Source of the DNA: Gammaproteobacteria bacterium
GTDB taxonomy: Bacteria; Pseudomonadota; Gammaproteobacteria; Pseudomonadales; Azotimanducaceae
Length of the DNA: 64,000 nt
Direction of reading: 5' to 3'
Assembly: GCA_012960535.1 (NCBI GenBank)
Contig: DUBB01000014.1
Location: forward strand, 276,015-340,014
Shown here: positions 37,717-47,580 of the stretch, piece by piece
Position numbering within the stretch: position 1 is the first letter of the stretch
Layout of the letters: each line of letters starts with the position of its first letter
Notes under the pieces: generated by a model
What the model was told of the DNA's origin: nothing
Databases searched by the model: none
Seen by the model: the letters and a program-made list of their open reading frames with translations, nothing else
Translations under genes and position numbers: made by a program

Positions 37717-38507
37717 GGGCCACCTGAATCATGCTGGAGTAAGGGGATAGTCTCGTTTTGAGGTTGATAGTGCAGTTCAATACGAGTTGGCGAGTCCATT
37801 TTCAGGATAGCGCGAACCCGCGATTCGGAATGGCCATTGATGTGCTTGTATAGCCACCGGCCCTGGGCATCGTTCTTTGAGTACAGGGTGATTGCTGCCT
37901 GTTTTTTGTGAATTTCAGCAGCAATATCGCGGAAATATCTAACGATGTGAATAGGGAAATCTAACTCAGTTTCCTGCTGCTCTCCGAGAATCCAATCCGG
38001 TATGACGATAATTTCAGTTTTTGTTTGTCTGCTGATTTCAAGAAGCTCAGCCATGGCCGCCACTTCCGGCGCCAGCGGGTCAACCAGATAAGCCTTGTCG
38101 AGCAGACGTCTGGCGGCACTGTATTGATCATCTTTGATATGAGCGAAAGCCCAGCTCAGGTATTGATCAATGATATCGCTCATGCCTTTAATCGCCTGGG
38201 GATGGTTATTTTGTAAAAGCAGAACCGCTTTGTAGTGGTGCAGGGCACTTCCCTGGGCCGGGGTTGTCAGTCGTAGTTCCTGCACGGCTAGTTCAGCCAG
38301 TGTCAAATGCATGTTAATGGTCCTGATGCGCGCCTGGTCTTTCTGCTGCGCTTCTTGATCAGCCTGCTGCTGGCCCTGGCGATCTTGTCTGTCTTCGCTT
38401 TCCAGGTTTGATTCCAGCATTTGGCAGCTACTCAGCATGATCAAAAGAAAGGCGAGTGTAGATAATAAATTTATGGGAAGGCTGTGATACCCGTCATTAT
38501 GGTTCAT
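37713..38507 (-). CDS. Hypothetical lipoprotein with TPR-like region
   Basis: 264 aa. A signal peptide with lipobox LSSC (C28) is followed by a Gln/Asp-rich linker (about 37-58). A helical segment follows (AVQELRLTTPAQGSALHHYK, AARRLLDKAYLVDPLAPEVA) that looks like one or two TPR units. The C-terminal half, with IEIVVIP-like strands, is unassigned. It is coupled to the DUF2333 gene. I do not recognise a named family. Confidence 0.7.
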   Translation of the reverse strand: MNHNDGYHSLPINLLSTLAFLLIMLSSCQMLESNLESEDRQDRQGQQQADQEAQQKDQARIRTINMHLTLAELAVQELRLTTPAQGSALHHYKAVLLLQNNHPQAIKGMSDIIDQYLSWAFAHIKDDQYSAARRLLDKAYLVDPLAPEVAAMAELLEISRQTKTEIIVIPDWILGEQQETELDFPIHIVRYFRDIAAEIHKKQAAITLYSKNDAQGRWLYKHINGHSESRVRAILKMDSPTRIELHYQPQNETIPLLQHDSGGP

Positions 38508-38527
38508 AATGTCATTTTAACGCGACG

Positions 38528-38986
38528 ATGATGAGCAAAGAAACCATGTTATCCAAAAAACAAGTGCTAGTAGCATTGTTATTGTTGGGATCCGCTTATT
38601 TCACAGAGGCTGCTGGTCTGGGAATGTTTGGCTTAAAGGAAGTGAGGATATTACCCGTTGATGAAGCATTTGGATTGCGGGTGTTACCTTATAGTGAAGA
38701 GGTAAAAGTTCACTGGGATATAGCGCCTGGATACTACCTGTATAAAGATCGAGTATCAGTTTCAGAATCTGGGAATGAATCTTTTCATCTGGATTTTCCA
38801 GCCGGAATAAAAACCTTCGACGAGTATTTCGGAGATGTTGTCGTGTTCGAGGACGAACTGAAAATTTCGGTTCCCTTACGGACAACGGTAGAAAATGGCA
38901 AAGGCGTGTTGGAAGTTCGGTATCAGGGTTGCGCTAAGCAGGGCTACTGTTATCCACCGCAAACACGTCTTATTGAATTGCCCTAG
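38528..38986 (+). CDS. Stand-alone DsbD N-terminal (thiol reductase) domain protein
   Basis: 152 aa. A signal peptide to about residue 29 is followed by an nDsbD fold with VHWDIAPGYYLYKDRV, FDEYFGDVVVFEDEL and YQGCAKQGYCYPP. The redox cysteines are C135 and C141. Full DsbD (about 570 aa) continues into a membrane domain and a thioredoxin domain, but here the frame ends directly after this domain and no further remnant is visible in the 218 bp that follow. It needs an electron donor encoded elsewhere, for example CcdA/ScsB, or is a remnant. Located where dsbD normally precedes aroQ. Confidence 0.85.
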   Translation: MMSKETMLSKKQVLVALLLLGSAYFTEAAGLGMFGLKEVRILPVDEAFGLRVLPYSEEVKVHWDIAPGYYLYKDRVSVSESGNESFHLDFPAGIKTFDEYFGDVVVFEDELKISVPLRTTVENGKGVLEVRYQGCAKQGYCYPPQTRLIELP

Positions 38987-39121
38987 TTTACAGTTGCTGC
39001 ACCGGCGATTAATGTGGGTTGTCGGGTACGGCTAACTAGGCGAATGTGATAGGGACTGGTAACAGTGGCGGGTGCAGGTGGTGCATCGGCGCTTACTAAC
39101 AATTTAGAAATAAGCAGACTT

Positions 39122-39147
39122 TTGACTGGCAGCAAATTTTCTATAAT
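39122..39147 (+). promoter_or_regulatory. Candidate promoter upstream of aroQ
   Basis: TTGACT (39122) and a perfect TATAAT (39142) separated by only 14 bases, about 80 bases upstream of aroQ. Each box is good but the spacing is short. Confidence 0.35.
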
Positions 39148-39225
39148 GAATTAATGGGTAAAAACCGGTTGATGGGGTGTTAGTTCAAGCCGCGATTTTT
39201 ACCAATGTACTTGTGGAGGCTGAAC

Positions 39226-39681
39226 TTGAATACAATATTAGTCCTGAATGGTCCTAATTTGAATTTGCTGGGCACAAGAGAGCCGGAAATTTATGGCTAC
39301 GATACTTTAGAAGATATTAATGGCCGGTTATTGGGTCAAGCCAAGGACCTTGGCCTCGAGTTACAATTTTATCAATCAAATGCAGAACATGAACTGGTAG
39401 AGGCTGTCCACCGTGCGAGGACCCAGGCCCAGTTCATTATAATTAATCCTGGCGCTTTTACTCACACCAGTGTTTCCCTGCGGGATGCTTTTAGCGCTGT
39501 ACAGATACCCTTTATAGAGATTCATCTTTCCAATGTGTTTGGTCGAGAAGAATTCAGAAAACACTCCTATCTGTCAGAAATTGCCGTGGGTGTTATCTCG
39601 GGGCTAGGTTCTTTAGGATACGAACTGGCACTTGCGTCTGCGAGTCAGCAGATAAGGGCTGCCGGCGGAGCTGAAAATTGA
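39226..39681 (+). CDS. aroQ: 3-dehydroquinate dehydratase, type II
   Basis: 151 aa. [21 protein letters not shown] (split: [21 protein letters not shown]) with the catalytic Tyr, then [33 protein letters not shown] and [14 protein letters not shown]. Shikimate pathway, cytoplasmic dodecamer. TTG 39226 is preferred: TGGAGG lies six bases upstream and the protein then starts at the usual point; an upstream ATG at 39205 lacks a site. In relatives accB-accC follow; here they are missing. Confidence 0.96.
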   Translation: MNTILVLNGPNLNLLGTREPEIYGYDTLEDINGRLLGQAKDLGLELQFYQSNAEHELVEAVHRARTQAQFIIINPGAFTHTSVSLRDAFSAVQIPFIEIHLSNVFGREEFRKHSYLSEIAVGVISGLGSLGYELALASASQQIRAAGGAEN

Positions 39682-39735
39682 GCTAAGGCGGGGTCGGGAC
39701 AACCTGTCTGGTGGAGATTGGCAGCAAAAATGCTA

Positions 39736-39765
39736 GCAGCAGAAGTACTTGCAGCAGAAGTACTT
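39736..39765. repeat. Perfect 15-bp tandem duplication
   Basis: gcagcagaagtactt occurs twice head to tail at 39736 and 39751, in the 165-bp aroQ-prmA gap where accBC sit in related genomes. Confidence 0.9.
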
Positions 39766-39846
39766 AATGCGCTGTGGCTGTGAAGCAGGCTCCATAACAG
39801 AGCCAGAGGTGGTGCGCAGGAAATCGAATTGAGAGGCAATTAACCC

Positions 39847-40716
39847 ATGCATTGGCAAAAGGTCACGTTAGCCGTTAACTCTGAGAATGCTGATGAATGT
39901 GAACAGTGTTTATGGGTTAATGGGGCATTGGCAGTCACTTTTACGGATTCCCAGGATGATCCCATTTTTGAACCCAAGCCAGGCGAGATGCCGCTATGGG
40001 AGTCTTTGTATATCTGTGGTTTATTTGATCAGGATAAAGATATTTCAGAAGTTGTAGATAACATCGAAGCAGCTGGAAAAGAGGTGTGCCAGGTGGAAGC
40101 CCTGCAGGACCAGGTGTGGGAAAGGCAATGGTTGGAGCACTTTAGTCCTAGGCGTTTTGGTCGAGACTTATGGGTTGTACCCACTGCATACGATATTCCA
40201 GCCGAAGCCGGGACCGCCGTCCGACTCGATCCAGGTATGGCCTTCGGCACCGGCACACATGCCACCACGGGGCTGATACTGGAATGGTTGGATAACCAGG
40301 ACCTGACCGGGAAACGGGTATTGGATTATGGTTGCGGCTCTGGAATACTCGCAATTGCCGCGCTGTTATTAGGGGCTGACAAATGTCTTGCAGTAGACAT
40401 AGACCCTCAGGCTTTAACAGCAACCCGTGAAAATGCGATATTAAACGGGGTTCTGGATCGTTTGGAAATCGGTCTTGCCGAAGAATTTGAAACGGATCAA
40501 TATGATGTGGTAATGGCCAATATTTTAGCGGGTCCGTTGATTGACCTAGCCGATTTATTAACGGTCTGTTTATGCCCCAATGCCGATCTCGTGCTCTCAG
40601 GCGTGCTCGAAAAACAACAGGTCCAGGTACAGTCAGCCTATAAAAAGGAAGTCAGCTTTGTTGCCCAGACCAAGCGGGATGGATGGGTGTGCGCCCATGG
40701 AAAGCGATGCTGCTGA
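39847..40716 (+). CDS. prmA: Ribosomal protein L11 methyltransferase
   Basis: 289 aa. N-terminal L11-binding domain, then the SAM-dependent domain with GMAFGTGTHATTGLILEWL, motif I DYGCGSGILAIAA and the catalytic-loop MANILAGPL. It trimethylates L11 lysines and the N-terminus. It overlaps the next gene by 10 bases and heads prmA-DUF3426-dusB-fis. Confidence 0.96.
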   Translation: MHWQKVTLAVNSENADECEQCLWVNGALAVTFTDSQDDPIFEPKPGEMPLWESLYICGLFDQDKDISEVVDNIEAAGKEVCQVEALQDQVWERQWLEHFSPRRFGRDLWVVPTAYDIPAEAGTAVRLDPGMAFGTGTHATTGLILEWLDNQDLTGKRVLDYGCGSGILAIAALLLGADKCLAVDIDPQALTATRENAILNGVLDRLEIGLAEEFETDQYDVVMANILAGPLIDLADLLTVCLCPNADLVLSGVLEKQQVQVQSAYKKEVSFVAQTKRDGWVCAHGKRCC

Positions 40717-41492
40717 CTCAATGCCCTGAATGCGAGACCGCTTTTCGACTGACCTTGGATGATCTTGCCAAAGCCGGTGGGCAGGTGCAGTGTGGCCGTT
40801 GTCGGAATATTTTTAACGCGATAGAGCACGGTACTCAAGAGCATGAGCAGGGTGATGGTAAACTGCCAGGGGAAGAAGCTGCCGTTTTAAACACTGATCC
40901 AGGGGCTGCAGCGGACTTAACTGACATCGGCGTCGAGGCGCCGCAACAGGTTAATGTCGAAGCAGCTGCCGGGGAAAATTCACCCGCTGAAATAGCGCGT
41001 AGATTAGCTGCGCTATTTAATCTCCAGCGGGCTCGATTGCTTACTGGCTTACTGGCAATACTTTTTGTGGTGCAACTGGCTATGATTTTTTCCGAGACGC
41101 TGTTGTCTTATAGGATTATCAGAAGCTGGTTGGGAGGCGTCTGTCAGATTTTTCCTTGCCAAATACCCGTTTTTATCGATTTAGATGCACTGATCATCAA
41201 GCAGTCAGCTATGATTTCACTTGACTCGGCTCAGCACAGATTGCTGACAGCTCGTCTGTATAATGGCGGTGGCATTGAACAGCCTCTGCCACCTCTGCAG
41301 CTGGAATTAGTCGATGACCGTGGTGTGCAGGTGGCCAGGCGGGTGTTTCTTCCTGGTGAATATCTGAAAGCTGAAGCTGAAGCTGAACGCAACGTGATCG
41401 GTGCTGGGGATTCTTTGCACGTCTCTTTACCGATCGTTTTGAAGGAGCTTGAGCCATTGGTGACCGGATATCGTCTGCAATTAATGCCCTGA
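40707..41492 (+). CDS. Zinc-ribbon and DUF3426 domain membrane protein
   Basis: 261 aa. An N-terminal MJ0042-type zinc ribbon CPECETAF ... QCGRCRNIF is followed by a low-complexity acidic linker, a single membrane helix (about 110-130) and a C-terminal DUF3426 domain. Usually found directly after prmA in gammaproteobacteria; function unknown. ATG 40707 is chosen because the cysteine pair should sit near the N-terminus. A repeated LKAEAEAE tract is seen near the C-terminus. Confidence 0.9.
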   Translation: MLLTQCPECETAFRLTLDDLAKAGGQVQCGRCRNIFNAIEHGTQEHEQGDGKLPGEEAAVLNTDPGAAADLTDIGVEAPQQVNVEAAAGENSPAEIARRLAALFNLQRARLLTGLLAILFVVQLAMIFSETLLSYRIIRSWLGGVCQIFPCQIPVFIDLDALIIKQSAMISLDSAQHRLLTARLYNGGGIEQPLPPLQLELVDDRGVQVARRVFLPGEYLKAEAEAERNVIGAGDSLHVSLPIVLKELEPLVTGYRLQLMP

Positions 41493-41538
41493 ACGTGAAC
41501 AACTGTTACCATAGGCGTTTTTCTCATCTTATCTGTTT

Positions 41539-42516
41539 ATGTTGAAAATCGGTTCGTATTCCCATGACAGTCGAGTCGTCGTAGCTCCGATGGCTGGTGT
41601 GACTGATAGACCTTTCAGAAACCTATGTCGTAGGTTTGGTAGCTATTGGCTGGTTACCGAAATGTTATCCAGTGACCGGAAGTTATGGAAGTCGGAAAAA
41701 TCGAGTTATAGAAACAGGTTTGATAATGAGCCCGGCTTGAGGTGGGTACAGATAGCGGGCGCAGACCCTGGCATGATGGCCGCTGCAGCAGTGGATATTG
41801 CTTCTCGAGGCGCACATATCATAGATATTAATATGGGCTGCCCCGCCAAAAAAGTCTGTCGTAAAGCTGCAGGCTCCGCCTTGTTACGGGATGAGGCGCT
41901 AGTGGCCAGGATAGTAAGCCAGGTTGTGGCCGCTGTGCCTATTCCAGTGACACTGAAGATCAGGCTTGGCTGGTCTTATGATGAGGTTAATGCTGTGCGC
42001 ATTGCTAAAATAGCAGAGAACGAAGGGATTGCTGCATTAACGGTTCACGGCAGGACCAGGCAATGCAGATTTTCTGGTAAGGCCAATTATCCGCTTATTG
42101 CTGAAGTTAAGAGCCGGGTTTCGATTCCGGTCATTGCCAATGGTGATATAGACTCTATAAGCAAGGCGAAAGAGGTGATCTGCTTAACCGGTGCAGACGC
42201 GGTAATGATGGGTAGAGCTGCTCTGGGACAACCTTGGCTGCCGGGAAGGATCGATGCTTGTCTGCAGGGTCAATTGACCGACTGTTTATCGCTGGAACAG
42301 AAAACAGAGGTGATGCAGGATCACATCGGGCTGCTTGTGGATTTTTATGGAGAAATGGCAGGCCACAGAATTGCCCGAAAACATGTAGGCTGGTTCCTGC
42401 AGGAACATTTTATGGACAACCAGTTTCTGAGGCGGCAATTCAATGCTTTGGAAAACTCAAAGCATCAGATTGAATTCATTGCCAGCAACTGTTCATCACC
42501 GTTAAAGGTTGCTTGA
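41539..42516 (+). CDS. dusB: tRNA-dihydrouridine synthase B
   Basis: 325 aa. APMAGVTDRPFRNLCRRFG, the catalytic cysteine in DINMGCPAKKVCRKAAGSALL (split around GCP), LTVHGRTRQC and IANGDI fit DusB. It reduces specific uridines in tRNA with FMN and NADPH. The stop overlaps the fis start (TGATG), the classical dusB-fis arrangement. Confidence 0.96.
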   Translation: MLKIGSYSHDSRVVVAPMAGVTDRPFRNLCRRFGSYWLVTEMLSSDRKLWKSEKSSYRNRFDNEPGLRWVQIAGADPGMMAAAAVDIASRGAHIIDINMGCPAKKVCRKAAGSALLRDEALVARIVSQVVAAVPIPVTLKIRLGWSYDEVNAVRIAKIAENEGIAALTVHGRTRQCRFSGKANYPLIAEVKSRVSIPVIANGDIDSISKAKEVICLTGADAVMMGRAALGQPWLPGRIDACLQGQLTDCLSLEQKTEVMQDHIGLLVDFYGEMAGHRIARKHVGWFLQEHFMDNQFLRRQFNALENSKHQIEFIASNCSSPLKVA

Positions 42517-42797
42517 TGAGTAAAGATACCCGACCGGGTAAAGCAGGCTTTGAAGCGACTGTAGCCACAACCAAAGGTGTCGCCGCTGTCGTCGATGAAG
42601 CATTAACTGCATATTTCCAGATGATGTCCGGGGAAACGATTGAGGGACTCTACGAGCTTGTTCTTTCTGAAGTTGAACCGGCGGTATTGGCAAAGGTGAT
42701 GGAGTACACAGCTCATAATCAGAGCAAGGCAGCAGCAATTCTTGGGCTCAATCGGGGCACACTGCGAAGTAAATTAAAGAAATATCATCTGCTTTAA
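42516..42797 (+). CDS. fis: DNA-binding protein Fis
   Basis: 93 aa nucleoid-associated regulator. TAYFQMMSGETIEGLYELVLSEVE (first half) and the C-terminal helix-turn-helix NQSKAAAILGLNRGTLRSKLKKY match Fis. The N-terminal arm is different and basic. Translationally coupled to dusB. It is followed by a 7-bp stem hairpin, then purH. Confidence 0.95.
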   Translation: MSKDTRPGKAGFEATVATTKGVAAVVDEALTAYFQMMSGETIEGLYELVLSEVEPAVLAKVMEYTAHNQSKAAAILGLNRGTLRSKLKKYHLL

Positions 42798-42812
42798 CCC
42801 GCGCAGGGTTAA
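42794..42812 (+). other. Hairpin between fis and purH
   Basis: TTAACCC (42794) pairs with GGGTTAA (42806) around a five-base loop, starting at the fis stop codon. There is no T-run, so it is not a standard terminator; it may be an mRNA-stabilising or processing structure (inference). Confidence 0.5.
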
Positions 42813-42845
42813 CAGCGAAAAAGTTGAGTATAAAGAGTTTAGATT

Positions 42846-44420
42846 ATGTCCGATCCAGTTATTCGTAAAGCATTAGTCAGCGTTTCAGATAAAAATGGTT
42901 TAATAGAATTCGTCAGACCACTGGCAGAGATGGGAGTAGAATTTCTGTCAACTGGCGGGACCTACCAGTTACTCGTGCAACACGGAGTAAACGTTCAGGA
43001 AGTAGCCGAACATACTCAGTTTCCGGAGATGATGGATGGCAGGGTAAAGACCCTACATCCAAAAATACACGGTGGTTTGTTAGGTCGCTTGCCTGAGGAT
43101 GCTGAAATCATGGCAGCTCATGATATTGAAGCGATCGACCTCCTGGTGGTAAACCTTTATCCCTTTGAAGCCGTAACAGCTGATTCGAATTGCACGCTTG
43201 AGACTGCTATCGAGAATATTGATATTGGCGGCCCTGCCATGGTCAGATCGGCAGCCAAAAATTATACCAGAACGACGGTCGTTGTTGACCCAGGTGATTA
43301 TCAACGAGTACTCACCGAATTGTCCGAACACCAAGGTACTATAAGCGAAGCAACCCGCTTTGAATTAGCCTGTAAGGCATTCCAGAGGATAGCAGCCTAT
43401 GATGCAGCCATAAGCAACTATCTGGGCATCATTGATAACCACGATAACAGTGGGGGGGATGATTTCCCGCAAACACTCACTCGCCAATGGCACATGAAAC
43501 AGGAAATGCGTTACGGAGAAAATCCCCATCAGCAAGCCGCCTTTTATGTCGAGCCGGAAATGTCAGTTGGATCGGTTGCCGGAGCAAGGCAGGTGCAGGG
43601 TAAAGCGCTTTCTTACAATAACGTGGCGGACACTGATGCAGCCTTAGAGTGTGTTAAGGAATTCACTGAAGCCGCCTGCGTTATCGTTAAACACGCCAAT
43701 CCTTGTGGTGTTGCCGAAGCAGGCACTCTGCAGCAGGCCTATCGGTTAGCATTTGCTACCGACCCAACCTCAGCATTTGGTGGAATTATTGCGGTTAACA
43801 GGGAATTAAATGCAGATTTAGCGCAGGAGATGTCAGGCAATCAGTTCATTGAGGTGATCATTGCGCCGAGTATTTCGGCAGCAGCAAAAAAACAGCTTGC
43901 GCTCAAAAAAAATGTAAGGGTGCTGGAAGCAGGTCCATTACAAGGTGGTGCTGTGGACTTTGATATGAAAAGGGTAAGTGGTGGCCTGCTGCTGCAAAGC
44001 AGGGATACATTGCTGGTTGATGAGGCTGCCCTGTGTGTGGTTACTGATCGACAACCCTCTGAAAAGCAGGTGGATGATCTGATGTTTGCCTGGAAGGTCG
44101 CTAAATTCGTAAAATCCAACGCGATAGTTTATGCCAAAAACAAGCAGACCATTGGAATTGGTGCTGGTCAGATGAGTCGGGTCTATAGCGCCAAAATAGC
44201 CGGCATAAAAGCTGCCGATGAAGACCTGCCTGTCGACGGCTCTGTTATGGCCTCGGACGCTTTCTTCCCTTTCAGAGATAGCATCGATGCTGCCGCAGCA
44301 GTTGGTATTACTGCAATCATTCAGCCCGGTGGGTCAATTCGTGACCAGGAGGTCATTGATGCGGCAAATGAAGCAGGCATTGCCATGATATTTACCGGTA
44401 TGCGCCATTTTAGACATTAG
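42846..44420 (+). CDS. purH: Bifunctional AICAR transformylase/IMP cyclohydrolase
   Basis: 524 aa. N-terminal MGS-like IMP cyclohydrolase domain ([42 protein letters not shown]) and C-terminal transformylase domain ([23 protein letters not shown]). It catalyses the last two steps of IMP synthesis and consumes 10-formyl-THF. No PUR box was noticed upstream. purD follows after 32 bases. Confidence 0.97.
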   Translation: MSDPVIRKALVSVSDKNGLIEFVRPLAEMGVEFLSTGGTYQLLVQHGVNVQEVAEHTQFPEMMDGRVKTLHPKIHGGLLGRLPEDAEIMAAHDIEAIDLLVVNLYPFEAVTADSNCTLETAIENIDIGGPAMVRSAAKNYTRTTVVVDPGDYQRVLTELSEHQGTISEATRFELACKAFQRIAAYDAAISNYLGIIDNHDNSGGDDFPQTLTRQWHMKQEMRYGENPHQQAAFYVEPEMSVGSVAGARQVQGKALSYNNVADTDAALECVKEFTEAACVIVKHANPCGVAEAGTLQQAYRLAFATDPTSAFGGIIAVNRELNADLAQEMSGNQFIEVIIAPSISAAAKKQLALKKNVRVLEAGPLQGGAVDFDMKRVSGGLLLQSRDTLLVDEAALCVVTDRQPSEKQVDDLMFAWKVAKFVKSNAIVYAKNKQTIGIGAGQMSRVYSAKIAGIKAADEDLPVDGSVMASDAFFPFRDSIDAAAAVGITAIIQPGGSIRDQEVIDAANEAGIAMIFTGMRHFRH

Positions 44421-44452
44421 CCCGAGGCTAATCCTGACCCGAGGAAATTTTT

Positions 44453-45742
44453 TTGAATATATTGGTTATTGGAAGCGGGGGCCGAGAGCATGCGCTGGCA
44501 TGGAAGTTGTCGCAAAGTGCTTCAGCTGAAAGTGTTTTTGTGGCACCTGGCAATGGTGGCAGTGCGCTTGAGCCGGCGATCACGAATATTCCAATTGAGC
44601 CAATGGATTTTGATGGGTTAATTGAATTTGCCATTCGTGAGCAGGTAGGGCTTACGGTGGTGGGCCCTGAGGCGCCCTTGGTTGCTGGTATTGTTGACCG
44701 ATTTCATGATGCGGGCCTGGCCTGTCTTGGTCCGAGTGCTGCAGCAGCTCAACTGGAAGGGTCGAAGAGCTTCAGCAAGCAGTTTCTGGTCAAACATGGG
44801 ATACCAACAGCAGCCTATGGTAGTTTTGAATCCGTCAGACCGGCTTGTGACTTCGCTCGAAAGCTACCCCTGCCGGTTGTTATAAAAGCAGATGGCCTGG
44901 CTGCAGGTAAGGGTGTGCTGATAGCCCAGAGTTATGAGGAGGCAGATCAGGTCATTGCTCATATGCTGGAAGGTGATGCTTTCGGCCAAGCCGGTCATCG
45001 GGTGGTTATTGAAGAGTTCCTGTTTGGCGAGGAAGCAAGCTTTATTGTGATCGCGAATGGCCATTCATACTTACCGTTCGCTACATCTCAGGATCATAAG
45101 GCCCTCCTCGATGGTGATCTTGGCCTGAATACCGGTGGCATGGGAGCCTACTCACCCGCGCCAGTGGTTACTGACGCTATCCATGCTCGTGTCTTGAGTG
45201 AAATAATTGAGCCCACATTAGCCGGTATGATTGCCGATGGTCACCCCTATAAGGGGTTTTTATATGCTGGTCTGATGATCGAGCCAACAGGTGATGTCAA
45301 GGTAGTTGAGTTTAACTGTCGTTTTGGAGATCCTGAAACACAGCCGGTTTTACTGCGCATGCGATCGGATTTAGTTAGCCTGTGTGTGGGTGCTGTGAAT
45401 AACCGATTAGACAGTTGTACGCTGGAGTTCACAGACGCCGCCGCCGTCGCGGTGGTACTCGCTGCAGAAGGTTATCCCCAGGCCTATCGTAAGAACGAAG
45501 AGATCAAAGGTCTGAGTTTGCCCATGGAAAGTAAAGTTTTCCATTGTGGGACTCTATTGCAGGGTACCAGTATTAAAACATCGGGTGGTCGGGTATTGGC
45601 TGTCACGGCCCTGGGTAATTCAGTCAGTGCAGCGCAGAGTCTGGTCTATGAAGATATACAGGGTATTCAATTTGCGGGGATGCAGTATCGTCGCGATATC
45701 GGCTATCGAGCCATCGCGAGGGAAAAAAATTCAGCTAGTTAA
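44453..45742 (+). CDS. purD: Phosphoribosylamine-glycine ligase
   Basis: 429 aa ATP-grasp enzyme. NILVIGSGGREHALAWKL, VVGPEAPLVAG, VIKADGLAAGKGV and VEFNCRFGDPETQPVL. The start is TTG 44453 with GAGGA seven bases upstream. Its 3' end overlaps the convergent SDR gene by 12 bases. Confidence 0.97.
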   Translation: MNILVIGSGGREHALAWKLSQSASAESVFVAPGNGGSALEPAITNIPIEPMDFDGLIEFAIREQVGLTVVGPEAPLVAGIVDRFHDAGLACLGPSAAAAQLEGSKSFSKQFLVKHGIPTAAYGSFESVRPACDFARKLPLPVVIKADGLAAGKGVLIAQSYEEADQVIAHMLEGDAFGQAGHRVVIEEFLFGEEASFIVIANGHSYLPFATSQDHKALLDGDLGLNTGGMGAYSPAPVVTDAIHARVLSEIIEPTLAGMIADGHPYKGFLYAGLMIEPTGDVKVVEFNCRFGDPETQPVLLRMRSDLVSLCVGAVNNRLDSCTLEFTDAAAVAVVLAAEGYPQAYRKNEEIKGLSLPMESKVFHCGTLLQGTSIKTSGGRVLAVTALGNSVSAAQSLVYEDIQGIQFAGMQYRRDIGYRAIAREKNSAS

Positions 45743-46462
45743 GCGGCCACCATCAATAGTGATAACCTGGCCGGTAACATAAGTATTGGTGGCCAGATAG
45801 AATGCCACCATCGCTATATCAGAAGCGTTTCCGGTTCTTTTGAGAGGAATTTTTTCAAGCATGGAATCGACCAGAGCTGGGTCGCCTGACGAGTGCTTAC
45901 TTGGCTGTAAAATGGCTCCCGGGGAGATTGCATTTACCCTAATCTGCGGAGCCAGCTCCAGTGCCAGTGATCGGGTCATCATAATCAGGCCCGCTTTGCT
46001 GATGCTGTAAACGACGTAATGTCTTAACGGCTGCTGGCCATAAATATCAGCAATATTGATAATACTGCCGGTAGAACGCTTTAATATGGGTGCCAGCGAC
46101 TGGCATAGAAACAGGGGCGCTCTCACGTTAGTGTTCAGGGTGTCTTCCCAGTGAGCCAGATCGATTTCGCTCAATGCACGTGCTGAAAAAACGGCGGCGT
46201 TGTTAATCAGAAGATCGAGTCTCTGGTCTGATTTAAACCAGTTGGTACGGGCTTGTTCGGAGCAGTCGGGATCGCTGATATCGCCCTGAACCAGGCGGGC
46301 GGATTCGGCTCGAGTATGATTAAACTGCCGACAGAGTTGTTGAGCCTGGGCTTCAGACGTTCGATAGTGCAGTACAAGGTTCCACCCCTGAGCGTGGAAG
46401 TGTTGAGCAATTTCACTGCCAATGCGCTGTGCTGCACCGGTTATGAGGGCGACTTTAACCAC
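45731..46462 (-). CDS. folM: Pteridine reductase-like SDR (FolM family)
   Basis: 243 aa. NAD(P)-binding TGAAQRIG, active-site D in INIADIYGQQPL and Y-x-x-x-K in YVVYSISKAGL, C-terminal VTGQVITIDGG. The AQRIG motif and DIYGQQPLRHY signature fit pteridine reductase/FolM, which reduces dihydromonapterin or dihydrobiopterin, rather than generic SDRs. The GTG start overlaps the cca stop by 8 bases. Confidence 0.85.
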   Translation of the reverse strand: MVKVALITGAAQRIGSEIAQHFHAQGWNLVLHYRTSEAQAQQLCRQFNHTRAESARLVQGDISDPDCSEQARTNWFKSDQRLDLLINNAAVFSARALSEIDLAHWEDTLNTNVRAPLFLCQSLAPILKRSTGSIINIADIYGQQPLRHYVVYSISKAGLIMMTRSLALELAPQIRVNAISPGAILQPSKHSSGDPALVDSMLEKIPLKRTGNASDIAMVAFYLATNTYVTGQVITIDGGRLTS

Positions 46463-47543
46463 CTAAATGGCTCGCGATAATAGCTATATGTGATGTCCTT
46501 ACTGCGGTTTTTATTTCAGCACCTGTTAAATGCCGGGGAAGATCCTTTGTCTGCGCCTGGGCACATAGTGCCTGCCACTGTCGCCATTTAGCAGCGGTTT
46601 CGATATTCGATTGGATTGGTTGCAGTGCCTCGATTATCTTCAGGATTTTTTCGAATCGTTCCGGTTTCCGTCGCGCATCCAGATGTTCCAGGGTAGTAAC
46701 AATATGGGCGGGTGATTTCAGGTCGGGATTGACCAACTGCTGGCAGTGCCGGGCCAGTAAAAGGTTGAGGTCCTGCCATTGTTTGGGGAGTCTGACCTTG
46801 TCATTAATCTTCTGAAGACTGGTTTCGGTGAGGCCGAGGCAGAGACACGCAAACTTCTGTGCCGGCTCTAGACTGTTTGCTATCAGACACATTCTGGCTA
46901 TAGCTGCCTGGGTCAGATCTGGCCAGAGATGGTTAGCAGCACCTATATCCCTGATAAAAGTAAAAAACTTTTCCGGATGTTCGGTTTTCAGAACCTTGTC
47001 AAGCTCCATGAAAATCCGCTCAGGGGATAAACTATCGATGTCTCCCCGATCGACCATGTTGCTGCATAGTAACCGGGTTTGGTCATCTACCTGGAATCCG
47101 AATTTTTCTAACTTGGCGTAAAACCTTGCTAATCTGAATACTCTTAAAGGATCTTCATCGAAAGCTGGAGAAACATGCTTGAGCAGCCTGTTGCTGAGAT
47201 CGGATTGACCCCCGTAGGGATCGATGATAGTTCCATCGGCTGTTTCTGCCATGGCATTGATTGTCAGATCGCGTCTGTACAGGTCTTCTTCCAGAGTCAC
47301 GTCAGGTTTGCTGTTGAAGGCGAAATTCTGGTGGCCTGGCCCGGTATTTTGTTCCGTCCTTGCCAGGGCATACTCGTCTCCGGTGTGAGGATGCAAAAAA
47401 ACGGGGAAGGCTTTCCCGACCTGCCTGTAGCCTTGTTGCAGCATGCTTTCAGGGGTTTCTCCTAACACCACCCAATCCTGCTCGGCCACCGGAATTCCCA
47501 GTAGCTTATCGCGAACTGCGCCGCCTACCAGCAGATGTTTCAC
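46455..47543 (-). CDS. cca: CCA tRNA nucleotidyltransferase, without HD domain
   Basis: 362 aa class II enzyme. LVGGAVRDKLLG, metal motif E21-Q-D23 (usually DxD), RRDLTINAMA, DEDPLRVFRLARFYAKL and SPERIFMELDKVL. E. coli Cca is 412 aa with an HD phosphohydrolase domain; the HD residues are not seen here. The start is GTG 47543. It adds CCA ends to tRNA. Confidence 0.94.
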   Translation of the reverse strand: MKHLLVGGAVRDKLLGIPVAEQDWVVLGETPESMLQQGYRQVGKAFPVFLHPHTGDEYALARTEQNTGPGHQNFAFNSKPDVTLEEDLYRRDLTINAMAETADGTIIDPYGGQSDLSNRLLKHVSPAFDEDPLRVFRLARFYAKLEKFGFQVDDQTRLLCSNMVDRGDIDSLSPERIFMELDKVLKTEHPEKFFTFIRDIGAANHLWPDLTQAAIARMCLIANSLEPAQKFACLCLGLTETSLQKINDKVRLPKQWQDLNLLLARHCQQLVNPDLKSPAHIVTTLEHLDARRKPERFEKILKIIEALQPIQSNIETAAKWRQWQALCAQAQTKDLPRHLTGAEIKTAVRTSHIAIIASHLGG

Positions 47544-47580
47544 TGTTCAAACCTGGTTTCAGGTATTTGCCGGTGTGGGC

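Noticed and set aside
39645..39839. Minus-strand ORF between aroQ and prmA as an accB remnant
   Set aside because: Its Ala-Ser-rich translation comes from the 15-bp repeat; no biotin-domain motif is visible on either strand.
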